From JAGPCK01 sp964535575 (GTDB lineage Bacteria > Bacteroidota > Bacteroidia > UKL13-3): a stretch of DNA of 64,000 bases. This document shows, piece by piece, positions 33,953-41,754 of the stretch. The position numbers were made by a program, and so were the translations under genes. Each line of letters begins with the position of its first letter. Position 1 is the first letter of the stretch. The notes below the pieces were generated by a model that saw only the letters and a program-made list of their open reading frames with translations, had not been told where the DNA came from and ran no database searches. Where the stretch lies: the NCBI GenBank assembly GCA_964535575.1, contig CAZHTC010000011.1, forward strand, positions 1 through 64,000, written 5' to 3'.

Positions 33953-35025
33953 TGTATATACTAAACAGGATATTTTTCCCGCTAAACATTCTTGGGATAC
34001 TTGTTTTATTGTGTTCTTATCTGGCACCATATGTTAGTCCCTCAGAGTATTGGTATTTTTCTTTTGCGGGTATGGCGTACCCGGTTTTGCTTCTGGTAAA
34101 CGTTTTCTTTTTTCTTTACTGGGGCTTTCAGGTTAGAATGACGTGCCTGTATTCGCTGGTAGCTATGCTTATCGGATATAATCACCTCACCGCCTATTTT
34201 CAAACCGATCCTAAAAAAGCAAAAGTAATTACCCGCACCATAAAGGTTATTAGCCTTAACACGCACAATTTTGGCGCTCCCGAAAATAAAGCCTCGGCCA
34301 ACTACTCGCTAAGTGAAATATTTAAAGACGACATGCCCGATATCTTATGTTTGCAGGAGTCGTATGAATCAAACGCGTTTAAAGGATTTGTTCTTAAGAA
34401 GGAGTTGAAAAAGTACAACCTTGCCTATGTAAAAATTGAAGACAACAAACTGCTTGGAAAAGGCCTGCCAATGATGAGTGTTTTTCCGATTATTGACAAG
34501 GGGCTTATTATTTACGACTCCACATCAACCAACTTTAGCGCATTTATTGATATTGTCATTAACAAAAAGGACACCGTAAGGGTTATTAATACCCACCTGC
34601 AATCCATTCACTTTGAAAAGTACGACTATCAGTTTGTAAACAAAGCACAGATAGGCGATGATACCGATGTAGTGTCAACAAAAAACATTTTGCGCAAACT
34701 AAAAACCGGCTTTATTAAACGCTCGGCACAGGTAGATCATCTGGTTGAATTTATAGAGCAAACCAAGTATCCGATTATCCTTTGCGGGGATTTTAACGAT
34801 ACGCCCGTTTCATATGCCTACAACAAACTTTCTGTTGGAATGAAGGACGCGTTTAAAGAAAGCGGAAGCGGCATAGGAACCACCTACACCGGACCTTTTC
34901 CCTCTTATAGGATAGATTATATTTTATTCAATGAACACTTTGACGGATTCAATTTTAAAACGGTGACTACAACGTTTTCCGACCATAAAATTATTAAAAC
35001 CCTTATTGATTTGAACTCACAATAG
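33952..35025 (+). CDS. membrane-anchored endonuclease/exonuclease/phosphatase family protein
   Basis: A 357-residue protein with three N-terminal membrane helices (about residues 5-90) and an EEP catalytic domain. The motif set is intact: VISLNTHNFG, DILCLQES, VINTHLQS, ILCGDFNDTP, YRIDYILF and TTFSDHKII. The family hydrolyses phosphodiester or phosphomonoester bonds with Mg2+; which substrate this protein uses cannot be told. It is the last gene of the mutL operon, and ends 6 bp from a convergent amidohydrolase gene. Confidence 0.9.
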   Translation: MYILNRIFFPLNILGILVLLCSYLAPYVSPSEYWYFSFAGMAYPVLLLVNVFFFLYWGFQVRMTCLYSLVAMLIGYNHLTAYFQTDPKKAKVITRTIKVISLNTHNFGAPENKASANYSLSEIFKDDMPDILCLQESYESNAFKGFVLKKELKKYNLAYVKIEDNKLLGKGLPMMSVFPIIDKGLIIYDSTSTNFSAFIDIVINKKDTVRVINTHLQSIHFEKYDYQFVNKAQIGDDTDVVSTKNILRKLKTGFIKRSAQVDHLVEFIEQTKYPIILCGDFNDTPVSYAYNKLSVGMKDAFKESGSGIGTTYTGPFPSYRIDYILFNEHFDGFNFKTVTTTFSDHKIIKTLIDLNSQ

Positions 35026-35031
35026 GGAGCC

Positions 35032-36315
35032 CTATTGACCAAAATATTTCTGATCAAACTTTTTGTACAGCTGAAGCTGTGGGTTATCTGCCAGATAAGC
35101 TTCAACGCCACTTATAAAAACACGTTCTATTTTACTTTCGGCCATATTTAATAAATCCCCCGAACAGATTACCATTGTAGCTAAGCGGCCGTTTTGTAAC
35201 GATCCTACCAACGAATCAACGCCCAAAATCTGTGCGGCATTTTGCGTTATCATCATTAGCGCTTCTTCTTTGTTTAATCCATAAGCTGCGGCCGTACCGG
35301 CATTAAAAGGGAGGTTTCTGACTTCCCACGATCCGCGATTGGAAATGCAGCAAACTATTCCCGCTTTGGCAAGGGATGCCGCCTCGGTAAACGGCTCATT
35401 TATTTCAGCCTGTCCGCTGGTGGGTAAACGATGCAGGGTTTGCAATACCACAGCCACCCTATTTTCTTTTAGAAAAGGAATAATGGCTAAAGCGTTTTTT
35501 GCGCCCACCCACACAACAGAAACGCCCAATGATTTAAAAAACAAAACAGCCTCTATGATAGATGAGCCCAGTGAAGCAGAAACGAATACTTTTTGTTTGC
35601 CCGAAAAAACACGATGTACGGCATCAAATTTATTTTCTCCGGTTTGTTTGCTGTCGGAATAAACTTTTGCTTCAGAAAAAAAAGTTTTGAGCTTGTTCAA
35701 TTGTGCATCAATATGCTTTTTTGCTTCAGCCATATCAGTTTCACTCCATCGTGCCTGTGGTATAAATTCGGGCCAGTTAATATGCAGCCCGATATCTGAA
35801 CACACCACTCCGTCCTGCCAGTTACTGCAAGAGGTAGTCATTAACGAAGAGCTTCCGCTAACAACGCCCCCCTGAGGAGTTGGCTGGGTGTAGACAACAC
35901 CATTACACAAAAGAGTAGGCAAAATCCGCGAGTCGCAGTTGTAGGCAATTAATGACCTTACGTTGGGGTTCAGTTCCCCGGTTTCGGCAAAATCGTGTGT
36001 GGGTTTAGCGGCATCAATTTCATTTAAACCGGCATAGTTGCAAAGGGCAATTAATCCCGGGTAAACGTGTTTTCCGTTAAGTTCAATTACTTCGGCAGTT
36101 TTAAAAAAAGCAGAACCTACCTTGCCCACGTGAATTATTTTTCCTCCCTGTATGGCAACCATTCCGTTTTCAATCACCTCTCCGTTTCCGGTGTGAATAA
36201 CGGCTCCGGTAAATAAGATGGTTTTGCCACTGCTTTGTGCAACAAGCCTGTTGGTTAAAAGGGCCAGAAGACAAATTAATAAAGCGGTTTGGAATAAATG
36301 TTTTAACAAATGCAT
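35032..36315 (-). CDS. amidohydrolase-fold protein lacking metal ligands
   Basis: A 427-residue protein with a signal peptide (MHLLKHLFQTALLICLLALLTNRLVAQ, ATG at 36315). It has the composite-domain amidohydrolase layout, from TGAVIHTGNGEVIENGMVAIQGGKI to the C-terminal GSLQNGRLATMVICSG, but the HxH zinc motif after the first strand is replaced: KHVYPGLIALCNYAGL. It may be a binding protein or pseudoenzyme. It resembles the inactive N-terminal half of the 984-residue protein at 44255-47209. Divergent from the DUF2911 gene, with a 57-bp gap. Confidence 0.8.
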   Translation of the reverse strand: MHLLKHLFQTALLICLLALLTNRLVAQSSGKTILFTGAVIHTGNGEVIENGMVAIQGGKIIHVGKVGSAFFKTAEVIELNGKHVYPGLIALCNYAGLNEIDAAKPTHDFAETGELNPNVRSLIAYNCDSRILPTLLCNGVVYTQPTPQGGVVSGSSSLMTTSCSNWQDGVVCSDIGLHINWPEFIPQARWSETDMAEAKKHIDAQLNKLKTFFSEAKVYSDSKQTGENKFDAVHRVFSGKQKVFVSASLGSSIIEAVLFFKSLGVSVVWVGAKNALAIIPFLKENRVAVVLQTLHRLPTSGQAEINEPFTEAASLAKAGIVCCISNRGSWEVRNLPFNAGTAAAYGLNKEEALMMITQNAAQILGVDSLVGSLQNGRLATMVICSGDLLNMAESKIERVFISGVEAYLADNPQLQLYKKFDQKYFGQ

Positions 36316-36323
36316 TTGCGTAT

Positions 36324-36331
36324 TACCTTTG
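36324..36331 (+). promoter_or_regulatory. -7 promoter element of the DUF2911 gene
   Basis: TACCTTTG in the divergent gap, 41 nt before the ATG at 36373, matches TAnnTTTG. No convincing -33 TTTG. It would give a leader of roughly 36 nt. Confidence 0.35.
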
Positions 36332-36372
36332 CTGCCTCTCAAAAGTAGTACAATCTTATCAAAATAAATCAT

Positions 36373-37239
36373 ATGAAAAGGAAAACAATTTTTACCATGT
36401 TGTTTGCGCTGGTTGGATTTGCCAACGTGTATGCGCAATTGCAATTACCCCAACCCAGCCCCAAGGCTCAGGTGATGCAAACCGTAGGGCTTACTGACAT
36501 TACCATTGACTACAGCAGTCCGGCAGTAAAGGGCCGAACCGTTTGGGGAGACCTTGTTCCATACGATCAATTATGGCGTGCCGGAGCCAACGCGGCTACC
36601 AAAATTACTTTTAGCAAAGATGTAACCATTGAAAACGTTGCTGTGGCCAAAGGAAGTTATTCGTTGTTTATTATCCCAAGCCAAAGCGGATGGACCATTA
36701 TCCTAAACAAAGACGCAAGCGCATCAACCGATCAATACAAACAGGAAAACGATGTGGTTCGCATGAAAACATTTCCGTCTACCATTCCCAAGCGTGAGCG
36801 TATGGCTTTTATTTTCAGCAATACCACCGATGACCAAACCAGCGTTGATCTGGAATGGGAAATGGTAAAAGTTTCTTTTGTTGTAAAAGCTGCTACCGAC
36901 AAACAGGCTGAAGACAATATTAAATCGGCCACCTCGGGTACCTGGAGAATTCATGCCAACGCAGCCCGTTACTTTTTAGAAAAGAAAAACCTTGCCGATG
37001 CCACCAAACAAATTGATTTGGCTTTGTCATTAGCACCAAACGAGTGGTACGCCATCTGGATCAAAGCCCAAATTCAGGCTGAGCTGAAAGAGTACAAAAA
37101 CGCTTATGCCAACGCAGTGAAAGCAAAAACCGAAGGAGACAAAAACCCGCAGGGCTTTTTCTTTAAAACACAGGTTGAAAAAGCAATTGCCGACTGGAAA
37201 TCAAAGGCAGATACCGAACCGGCAAAAAAGAAAAAATAA
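36373..37239 (+). CDS. DUF2911 secreted protein with TPR-like tail
   Basis: A 288-residue protein with a signal peptide (MKRKTIFTMLFALVGFANVYAQ). Residues of about 28-175 are DUF2911, marked by TIDYSSPAVKGRTVWGDLVPYDQLWRAGANAATKI. A helical C-terminal part (190-285) with TPR-like spacing (ANAARYFLEKKNLADATKQIDLALSLAPNEWYAIW) and a lysine-rich end follows. The family is common in Bacteroidota; its function is unknown to me. A strong terminator hairpin follows the stop by 21 bp. Confidence 0.85.
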   Translation: MKRKTIFTMLFALVGFANVYAQLQLPQPSPKAQVMQTVGLTDITIDYSSPAVKGRTVWGDLVPYDQLWRAGANAATKITFSKDVTIENVAVAKGSYSLFIIPSQSGWTIILNKDASASTDQYKQENDVVRMKTFPSTIPKRERMAFIFSNTTDDQTSVDLEWEMVKVSFVVKAATDKQAEDNIKSATSGTWRIHANAARYFLEKKNLADATKQIDLALSLAPNEWYAIWIKAQIQAELKEYKNAYANAVKAKTEGDKNPQGFFFKTQVEKAIADWKSKADTEPAKKKK

Positions 37240-37260
37240 GTAAAAGATAAATGCTCATAC

Positions 37261-37293
37261 AAAGCCGTATCAAACAGATACGGCTTTCTTTTT
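37261..37293 (+). terminator. intrinsic terminator after the DUF2911 gene
   Basis: A 10-bp stem AAAGCCGTAT/ATACGGCTTT (37261-37270 and 37278-37287) with loop CAAACAG is followed by CTTTTTG. It serves the plus-strand gene ending at 37239. The hairpin also contains the last codons and stop (TGA at 37270-37272) of the convergent symporter gene, so coding and termination signals overlap. Confidence 0.8.
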
Positions 37294-38982
37294 GTGTTGC
37301 AGCCAATGAAAGACTACAGCAAACAGCAACACCAATATGCACCCGATAACATTCAGCCACAAAAAGGAAACAACATCGGTGAGGTAAATGAAAATAACGA
37401 GCACCTCGGTAATAAGGGCCGCATAAAAAACCGCATTGCCTTTTACCTTTTTAAAATAAAACGCCACTACAAAAATTCCCAGAATGGTTCCGTAAAACAG
37501 GGAACCCAATATATTCACAGCCTCAATGAGACTGCCCTGTTTGGTGGCAAACATAGCCACTACAATGCAAAATAATCCCCAGGCCAGCGTAATCCATTTC
37601 GACATGTTGTAATAATGTATCCCCGGTTTTTCAGATGCATGATTTCGCTTGTACAAATCAATAATGGTGGTTGATGACAGGGAGTTTAAAGCAGCTGCAA
37701 TACTTCCCCATGCAGCCAGAAAAATCATGGCAATAAGCAAACCCACCAAACCTTTTGGTAAATGATGCACCACAAAATACAGAAAAATATAGTTGGTGTC
37801 GTTGGTATCGGCAGCGGGCGAAGCTTTTTTAATTACCGCAATAGCTTCTTTGCGCGTTTTTTGTGCAGCCTCTTCGGTGGCGTTCAGCAATTGTTGCGTT
37901 TCGGCCGTTTCTCGCTGTTGCCGCAAGGCACTCATCAACTCTGTTGAGTAATATTGTTTTTGCTCATTAAGCGAATCATAGGTTTTTGATAAAGAACTAA
38001 ACTCCCCCGCATAGGGTGAGGCGAGTACCTTTTCGGTTTGTGCCTGATTAAAAAAAACGGGAGCCTTGTAAAACGAATAAAACGAAAACAGCAACGCGCC
38101 CACCAGTAAAATTAAAAACTGCATAGGCACTTTTACCAACCCATTCATCAATAAACCCGTCCGGCTTTCGCTGATATTTTTTGCGGTTAAATAACGCCCT
38201 ACCTGACTTTGGTCGGTGCCAAAGTAGGAGAGGGCCAGAAAAAAACCGCCAATCAATCCGCTCCAGATATTGTATTTATCCTTCCACCAGCCTGAGTCTG
38301 TAATATCAATTTTTGTTTCAATAACATTGAGCTTTCCGGTTTTGCCGGCTACATGCAGTGCATCAAGAAAACCAATTCCATCGGGCAACAGGTACACCAT
38401 CATATAACCTGCTACAAACATACCGGCAAACACAATGGCCAGTTGTTGCATTTGAGTATGGGCAATGGCTTTGGCTCCTCCGCTCACTGTGTAAATAATC
38501 AGGAGTCCGCCCATCACCAGATTTGTAAGATAAATATTCCATCCCAGCAGTGAAGAGAGAATAATAGAAGGGGCATAAATACTGATGCCGGTTGAAAGGC
38601 CACGCTGAACGAGAAACAACAGTGAGGTAAGTATGCGGGTTTTTTTATCGAAGCGTTTTTCGAGAAACTCGTAGGCGGTAAACACTTTTAATTTGTGAAA
38701 CAGCGGCACGAACGTAATACACAGAACCACCATAGCAAGTGGCAGACCAAAATAGTATTGCACAAAGCGCATCCCATCGGTATAAGCCTGACCCGGGGCG
38801 GAGAGAAATGTGATGGCACTGGCCTGTGTACCCATAATGGAGAGCAGGATTAAAAACCAGCTCATGGAGTTGTTGCTTTTAAAATAGCTGTCTAAACTTT
38901 TTTCATGTTTGCTTTTGTAAATGCCGTAAGCAATTACCGAAAGCAGCGTAAGTGACAATACCAGCCAATCGAGCGCACTCAT
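37270..38982 (-). CDS. sodium:solute symporter (SSS family)
   Basis: A 570-residue inner-membrane transporter with about 13 helices. The family signature is clear: GTQASAITFLSAPGQAYTDGMRF, GGAKAIAHTQMQQLAIVFAGM and SYFGTDQSQVGRYLTAKNISESR. A polar segment of roughly residues 310-390, rich in Glu, Gln and Ala, is inserted between helices and may be a periplasmic or cytoplasmic helical domain. It uses a sodium gradient to take up a solute that cannot be named. The start overlaps a 32-codon membrane ORF upstream by 4 bp. Confidence 0.92.
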   Translation of the reverse strand: MSALDWLVLSLTLLSVIAYGIYKSKHEKSLDSYFKSNNSMSWFLILLSIMGTQASAITFLSAPGQAYTDGMRFVQYYFGLPLAMVVLCITFVPLFHKLKVFTAYEFLEKRFDKKTRILTSLLFLVQRGLSTGISIYAPSIILSSLLGWNIYLTNLVMGGLLIIYTVSGGAKAIAHTQMQQLAIVFAGMFVAGYMMVYLLPDGIGFLDALHVAGKTGKLNVIETKIDITDSGWWKDKYNIWSGLIGGFFLALSYFGTDQSQVGRYLTAKNISESRTGLLMNGLVKVPMQFLILLVGALLFSFYSFYKAPVFFNQAQTEKVLASPYAGEFSSLSKTYDSLNEQKQYYSTELMSALRQQRETAETQQLLNATEEAAQKTRKEAIAVIKKASPAADTNDTNYIFLYFVVHHLPKGLVGLLIAMIFLAAWGSIAAALNSLSSTTIIDLYKRNHASEKPGIHYYNMSKWITLAWGLFCIVVAMFATKQGSLIEAVNILGSLFYGTILGIFVVAFYFKKVKGNAVFYAALITEVLVIFIYLTDVVSFLWLNVIGCILVLLFAVVFHWLQHKKKAVSV

Positions 38983-39077
38983 GAGAAGTAATGCGTAAAA
39001 AAGTAAAACAAAATAATCTCAAGCAGCAAAAAGCCGATGACAAGGATGTAGCGATATGTCCAGTTTTTGTTTTGCAT
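38979..39077 (-). CDS. 32-residue single-span membrane protein
   Basis: A small ORF, ATG at 39075-39077, that ends in TGA at 38979-38981 and overlaps the symporter ATG as ATGA. The product is one hydrophobic helix (YILVIGFLLLEIILFYFF) preceded by a short polar N-terminus (MQNKNWTYR). The tight overlap and lone helix suggest a small partner or leader for the sodium:solute symporter. I see no other gene in 38983-39148. Based on sequence only; it could be non-coding. Confidence 0.55.
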   Translation of the reverse strand: MQNKNWTYRYILVIGFLLLEIILFYFFTHYFS

Positions 39078-39082
39078 TGTTG

Positions 39083-39146
39083 TCTCGCAAAGGCGCAGAG
39101 AACGCAAAGAAAAAACAGCCTTAGCGTCTTTGCGTGCTTTGCGTGA
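39083..39146. repeat. TTTGCG-type palindromic repeat element
   Basis: CTCGCAAAGGCGCAGAGAACGCAAAG on one side and CGTCTTTGCGTGCTTTGCG on the other are built from the unit CTTTGCG in opposite orientations, separated by an A-rich loop and CAGCCTTAG. Each half could pair with the other with bulges. Elements with repeated CTTTGCG blocks of this kind are, as I recall, dispersed in many Bacteroidota genomes. It fills the gap between the PIG-L gene and the small membrane ORF. Confidence 0.5.
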
Positions 39147-39148
39147 AA

Positions 39149-41623
39149 TTATTTACCAAGCTCCAGTATATTTACAAATAACCGATACGCCCCCGGAACA
39201 CCGGCAGGCAGTTCGCGGAAAAACACCAACCCGGTATACACAAAATGACCCTTACCATATCCGGCAATGATGAGCGCGCCATTATTTGGTTTTTCATCGG
39301 GGTCGGCCATGCTTATGGGCGCTACGTAATTGCTGTCCCACTCGCCAGCGTGGTAAATGCTGCGCTCCTGTATCCAGCCTTCAAAATCTTTTTCGGTAAT
39401 CTTATTCGGGTAGTTGAACACCGGATGCTGTGGCAGTAAAAACTTCACTGCTGCATTTTCATCGGTAATACGGTCGCGGGTAATTTTAAATTTGTAGGGG
39501 CCAATATCGCTGCTCAGCGGCCCCGCCCAGCTGTTGGTGTTGTACTGCACAATGAGGTTGCCGCCTGCGGCTACATAATCCATCAGCTTTTGTTTAAACT
39601 GTGGCAGTTTCTCGTTGGTGTTGTAAGCACGCACTCCGGTAATAATGGCTTCAAACTGGTTTAAGTTTTCATTGGCCAGCATGGCATCGGTAATGGTTAC
39701 CACTTCATAACCCAATTGGGTTAAACAAGGCGCTACCTCATCACCGGCACCTGGGATATAGCCAATGCGTTTTAGTTTTTTCTTTACATCGAGGCGAATA
39801 AGTTTAGTTTCAGCAGGAACAATTAATGTTTGTGCAGGAAAATGATCATATTTTAGTTTTTTGATCGACCAAGCATAGTCAATCAATAAAGTATCTATAG
39901 GCTCATAAGCTTTTGCAAAAAAGACCACATTCTTTTCTTCTCCCTTTTTTCTGAAGGAAACATGATAGTCTTCCCACCGCCATGCAACATCTTGAGTGAT
40001 CTGAAAATCCAAGTTAATACTGTCTTTTAAAGCCCTTAATTTTACTGTCACGGGGATTGCGTTTGTGTCTGTTGCCACATAGGTGCTATTCATAAACTCA
40101 AAAGATGCAGAAGGAGTAAATATTGCAGGTTCATAAACCTCCCCTTTGTCAGGCTTAACTTCTTTATATAAGAGGGAATTTGAAAAAGAAAAAAAATCAG
40201 AATCCAGGGAACAGCCAATAATTATCCAAGGATCTACAAGATATCCATCAGGATTTAATGAAAGTGGGCTTTTCTTTGCTTTGGCAGCAAAGAGGTTGTT
40301 TTTTACCCCCCCTTCAAGCCAAAAGTTTTGTGAGAAAACCTCATCACAGGAGTTATATAGTGGCCAATAATTAATAAATGAGCTATCAGGGGGGATATTA
40401 ACCCCTACAGCCGTATAAATATCTACCTTACACGGAGAGTAAAACGGAACATCCGGGTTATTAAGGAAGCGTATATATTTAATTCTGATGTTTTTTTTGC
40501 TGCGGTTAACTAGGGTTGTCTTTACCACAAACGAATCAAAAGAGGAAACTAAAGGCGATCTTTCAATAACGCTTTCTGTGTAGACGCCCATGCATAACTG
40601 TATTAACGACCAAACGGATTCTTTGTAAAACGGGTTTTTTTGAAGTTTAATTAGGTTGGGGACAGATTTTTCTGGCATTGAGGGGTCAAAATTTTTAATA
40701 GTAGAGCTTAATAGTTGTTTTATTTCCTTACCTCCTTTCACCCTTCCCCAACTAAAATCCATTCCCTGAAAAATATCCTTCAATCCTGCCGTATCACCTT
40801 TTATGGGTTTAAAATATTCAAAGTATTCACCCCGTTGTTTGGCGCTGCCAAAGCCCTGGCTTTTGTGCATGCTGCGGCTTTCGGCTGCTATTTCTCCATA
40901 ACTTTTTCCAAGTAAAGGGTTGTAACCGCCCACATCGAGTTTAATAAATGCACTCATGTCTGCATTAGGGTCGCGGAAGCGGTTGGTGGCGTTGTAAAAT
41001 AACCTGCGCGGTTGCCACACTTCTACGTATTGCAATTGCTCGGGAAAACGTTTGGGGTCTCCGGCTGCATCAAAAGCTTCTTCGGCTAAGATGGCTGATG
41101 CGGTATGATGCCCGTGCCCTCCGCTGCCATCGGTGGCAAAACGGGTAATGATGATATCGGGGCGGAAATTACGGATAACCCAAACCACATCGCTTAGCAC
41201 CGAGTCGTGGTTCCATTTCTGAAAAGTTTCTTTGGGTGTTTTGCTGTAACCAAAATCATAGGCGCGGGTAAAAAATTGTTCGCCTCCGTCAATTCTGCGG
41301 GCGGCTAATAATTCCTGTGTGCGTATCACCCCAAGCTCTACACCCTGTTCGGGACCGATGAGGTTTTGTCCGCCATCGCCACGTGTTAAGCTTAGGTAGC
41401 CGGTGCGCAAACATTTTTCGTTGGCCAGATAGGCAATGAGCCGGGTGTTTTCATCATCGGGATGTGCGGCAATGTATAACACAGAGCCTACCGTGTTCAG
41501 CTTTTTTAGTTGCAACAAAATCTCTGACGAAGTATAGCTGCGTGGTGCCTGGGCCTGCGAGGAATTGATGGAAAACAACAATAGCCAGGTGGCAGAAAAC
41601 AGGGAGAATGGTAAATATTTCAT
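39149..41623 (-). CDS. PIG-L family deacetylase with C-terminal glutamine-amidotransferase-like domain
   Basis: An 824-residue secreted protein (signal MKYLPFSLFSATWLLLFSINSSQAQ). Residues of about 45-240 are a PIG-L/LmbE zinc deacetylase: AHPDDE (53-58), TRGDGGQN and GSGGHGHHTAS. The centre (about 350-620) is beta-rich and polar, and the C-terminus (about 660-820) resembles a class I amidotransferase or ThuA-like domain (LPQFKQKLMDYVAAGGNLIVQYNTN). Likely substrates are N-acetylated sugars of glycoconjugates, but that is inference. Divergent from the arylsulfotransferase gene. Confidence 0.85.
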   Translation of the reverse strand: MKYLPFSLFSATWLLLFSINSSQAQAPRSYTSSEILLQLKKLNTVGSVLYIAAHPDDENTRLIAYLANEKCLRTGYLSLTRGDGGQNLIGPEQGVELGVIRTQELLAARRIDGGEQFFTRAYDFGYSKTPKETFQKWNHDSVLSDVVWVIRNFRPDIIITRFATDGSGGHGHHTASAILAEEAFDAAGDPKRFPEQLQYVEVWQPRRLFYNATNRFRDPNADMSAFIKLDVGGYNPLLGKSYGEIAAESRSMHKSQGFGSAKQRGEYFEYFKPIKGDTAGLKDIFQGMDFSWGRVKGGKEIKQLLSSTIKNFDPSMPEKSVPNLIKLQKNPFYKESVWSLIQLCMGVYTESVIERSPLVSSFDSFVVKTTLVNRSKKNIRIKYIRFLNNPDVPFYSPCKVDIYTAVGVNIPPDSSFINYWPLYNSCDEVFSQNFWLEGGVKNNLFAAKAKKSPLSLNPDGYLVDPWIIIGCSLDSDFFSFSNSLLYKEVKPDKGEVYEPAIFTPSASFEFMNSTYVATDTNAIPVTVKLRALKDSINLDFQITQDVAWRWEDYHVSFRKKGEEKNVVFFAKAYEPIDTLLIDYAWSIKKLKYDHFPAQTLIVPAETKLIRLDVKKKLKRIGYIPGAGDEVAPCLTQLGYEVVTITDAMLANENLNQFEAIITGVRAYNTNEKLPQFKQKLMDYVAAGGNLIVQYNTNSWAGPLSSDIGPYKFKITRDRITDENAAVKFLLPQHPVFNYPNKITEKDFEGWIQERSIYHAGEWDSNYVAPISMADPDEKPNNGALIIAGYGKGHFVYTGLVFFRELPAGVPGAYRLFVNILELGK

Positions 41624-41754
41624 TGGGCGATATTAAAGTGCACTCAAAATAAAGGGTAAAAACACCCAAAAGCAATCTTCCAACAGGTTGTTTTTACAAA
41701 ATAAACCATAACTTGCCGAGTAATTACAGAAGCACAAACTTAAATACAGTAAAC

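Noticed and set aside
39083..39146. CRISPR-like repeat
   Set aside because: Only short CTTTGCG units in both orientations, no regular spacers and no cas genes.
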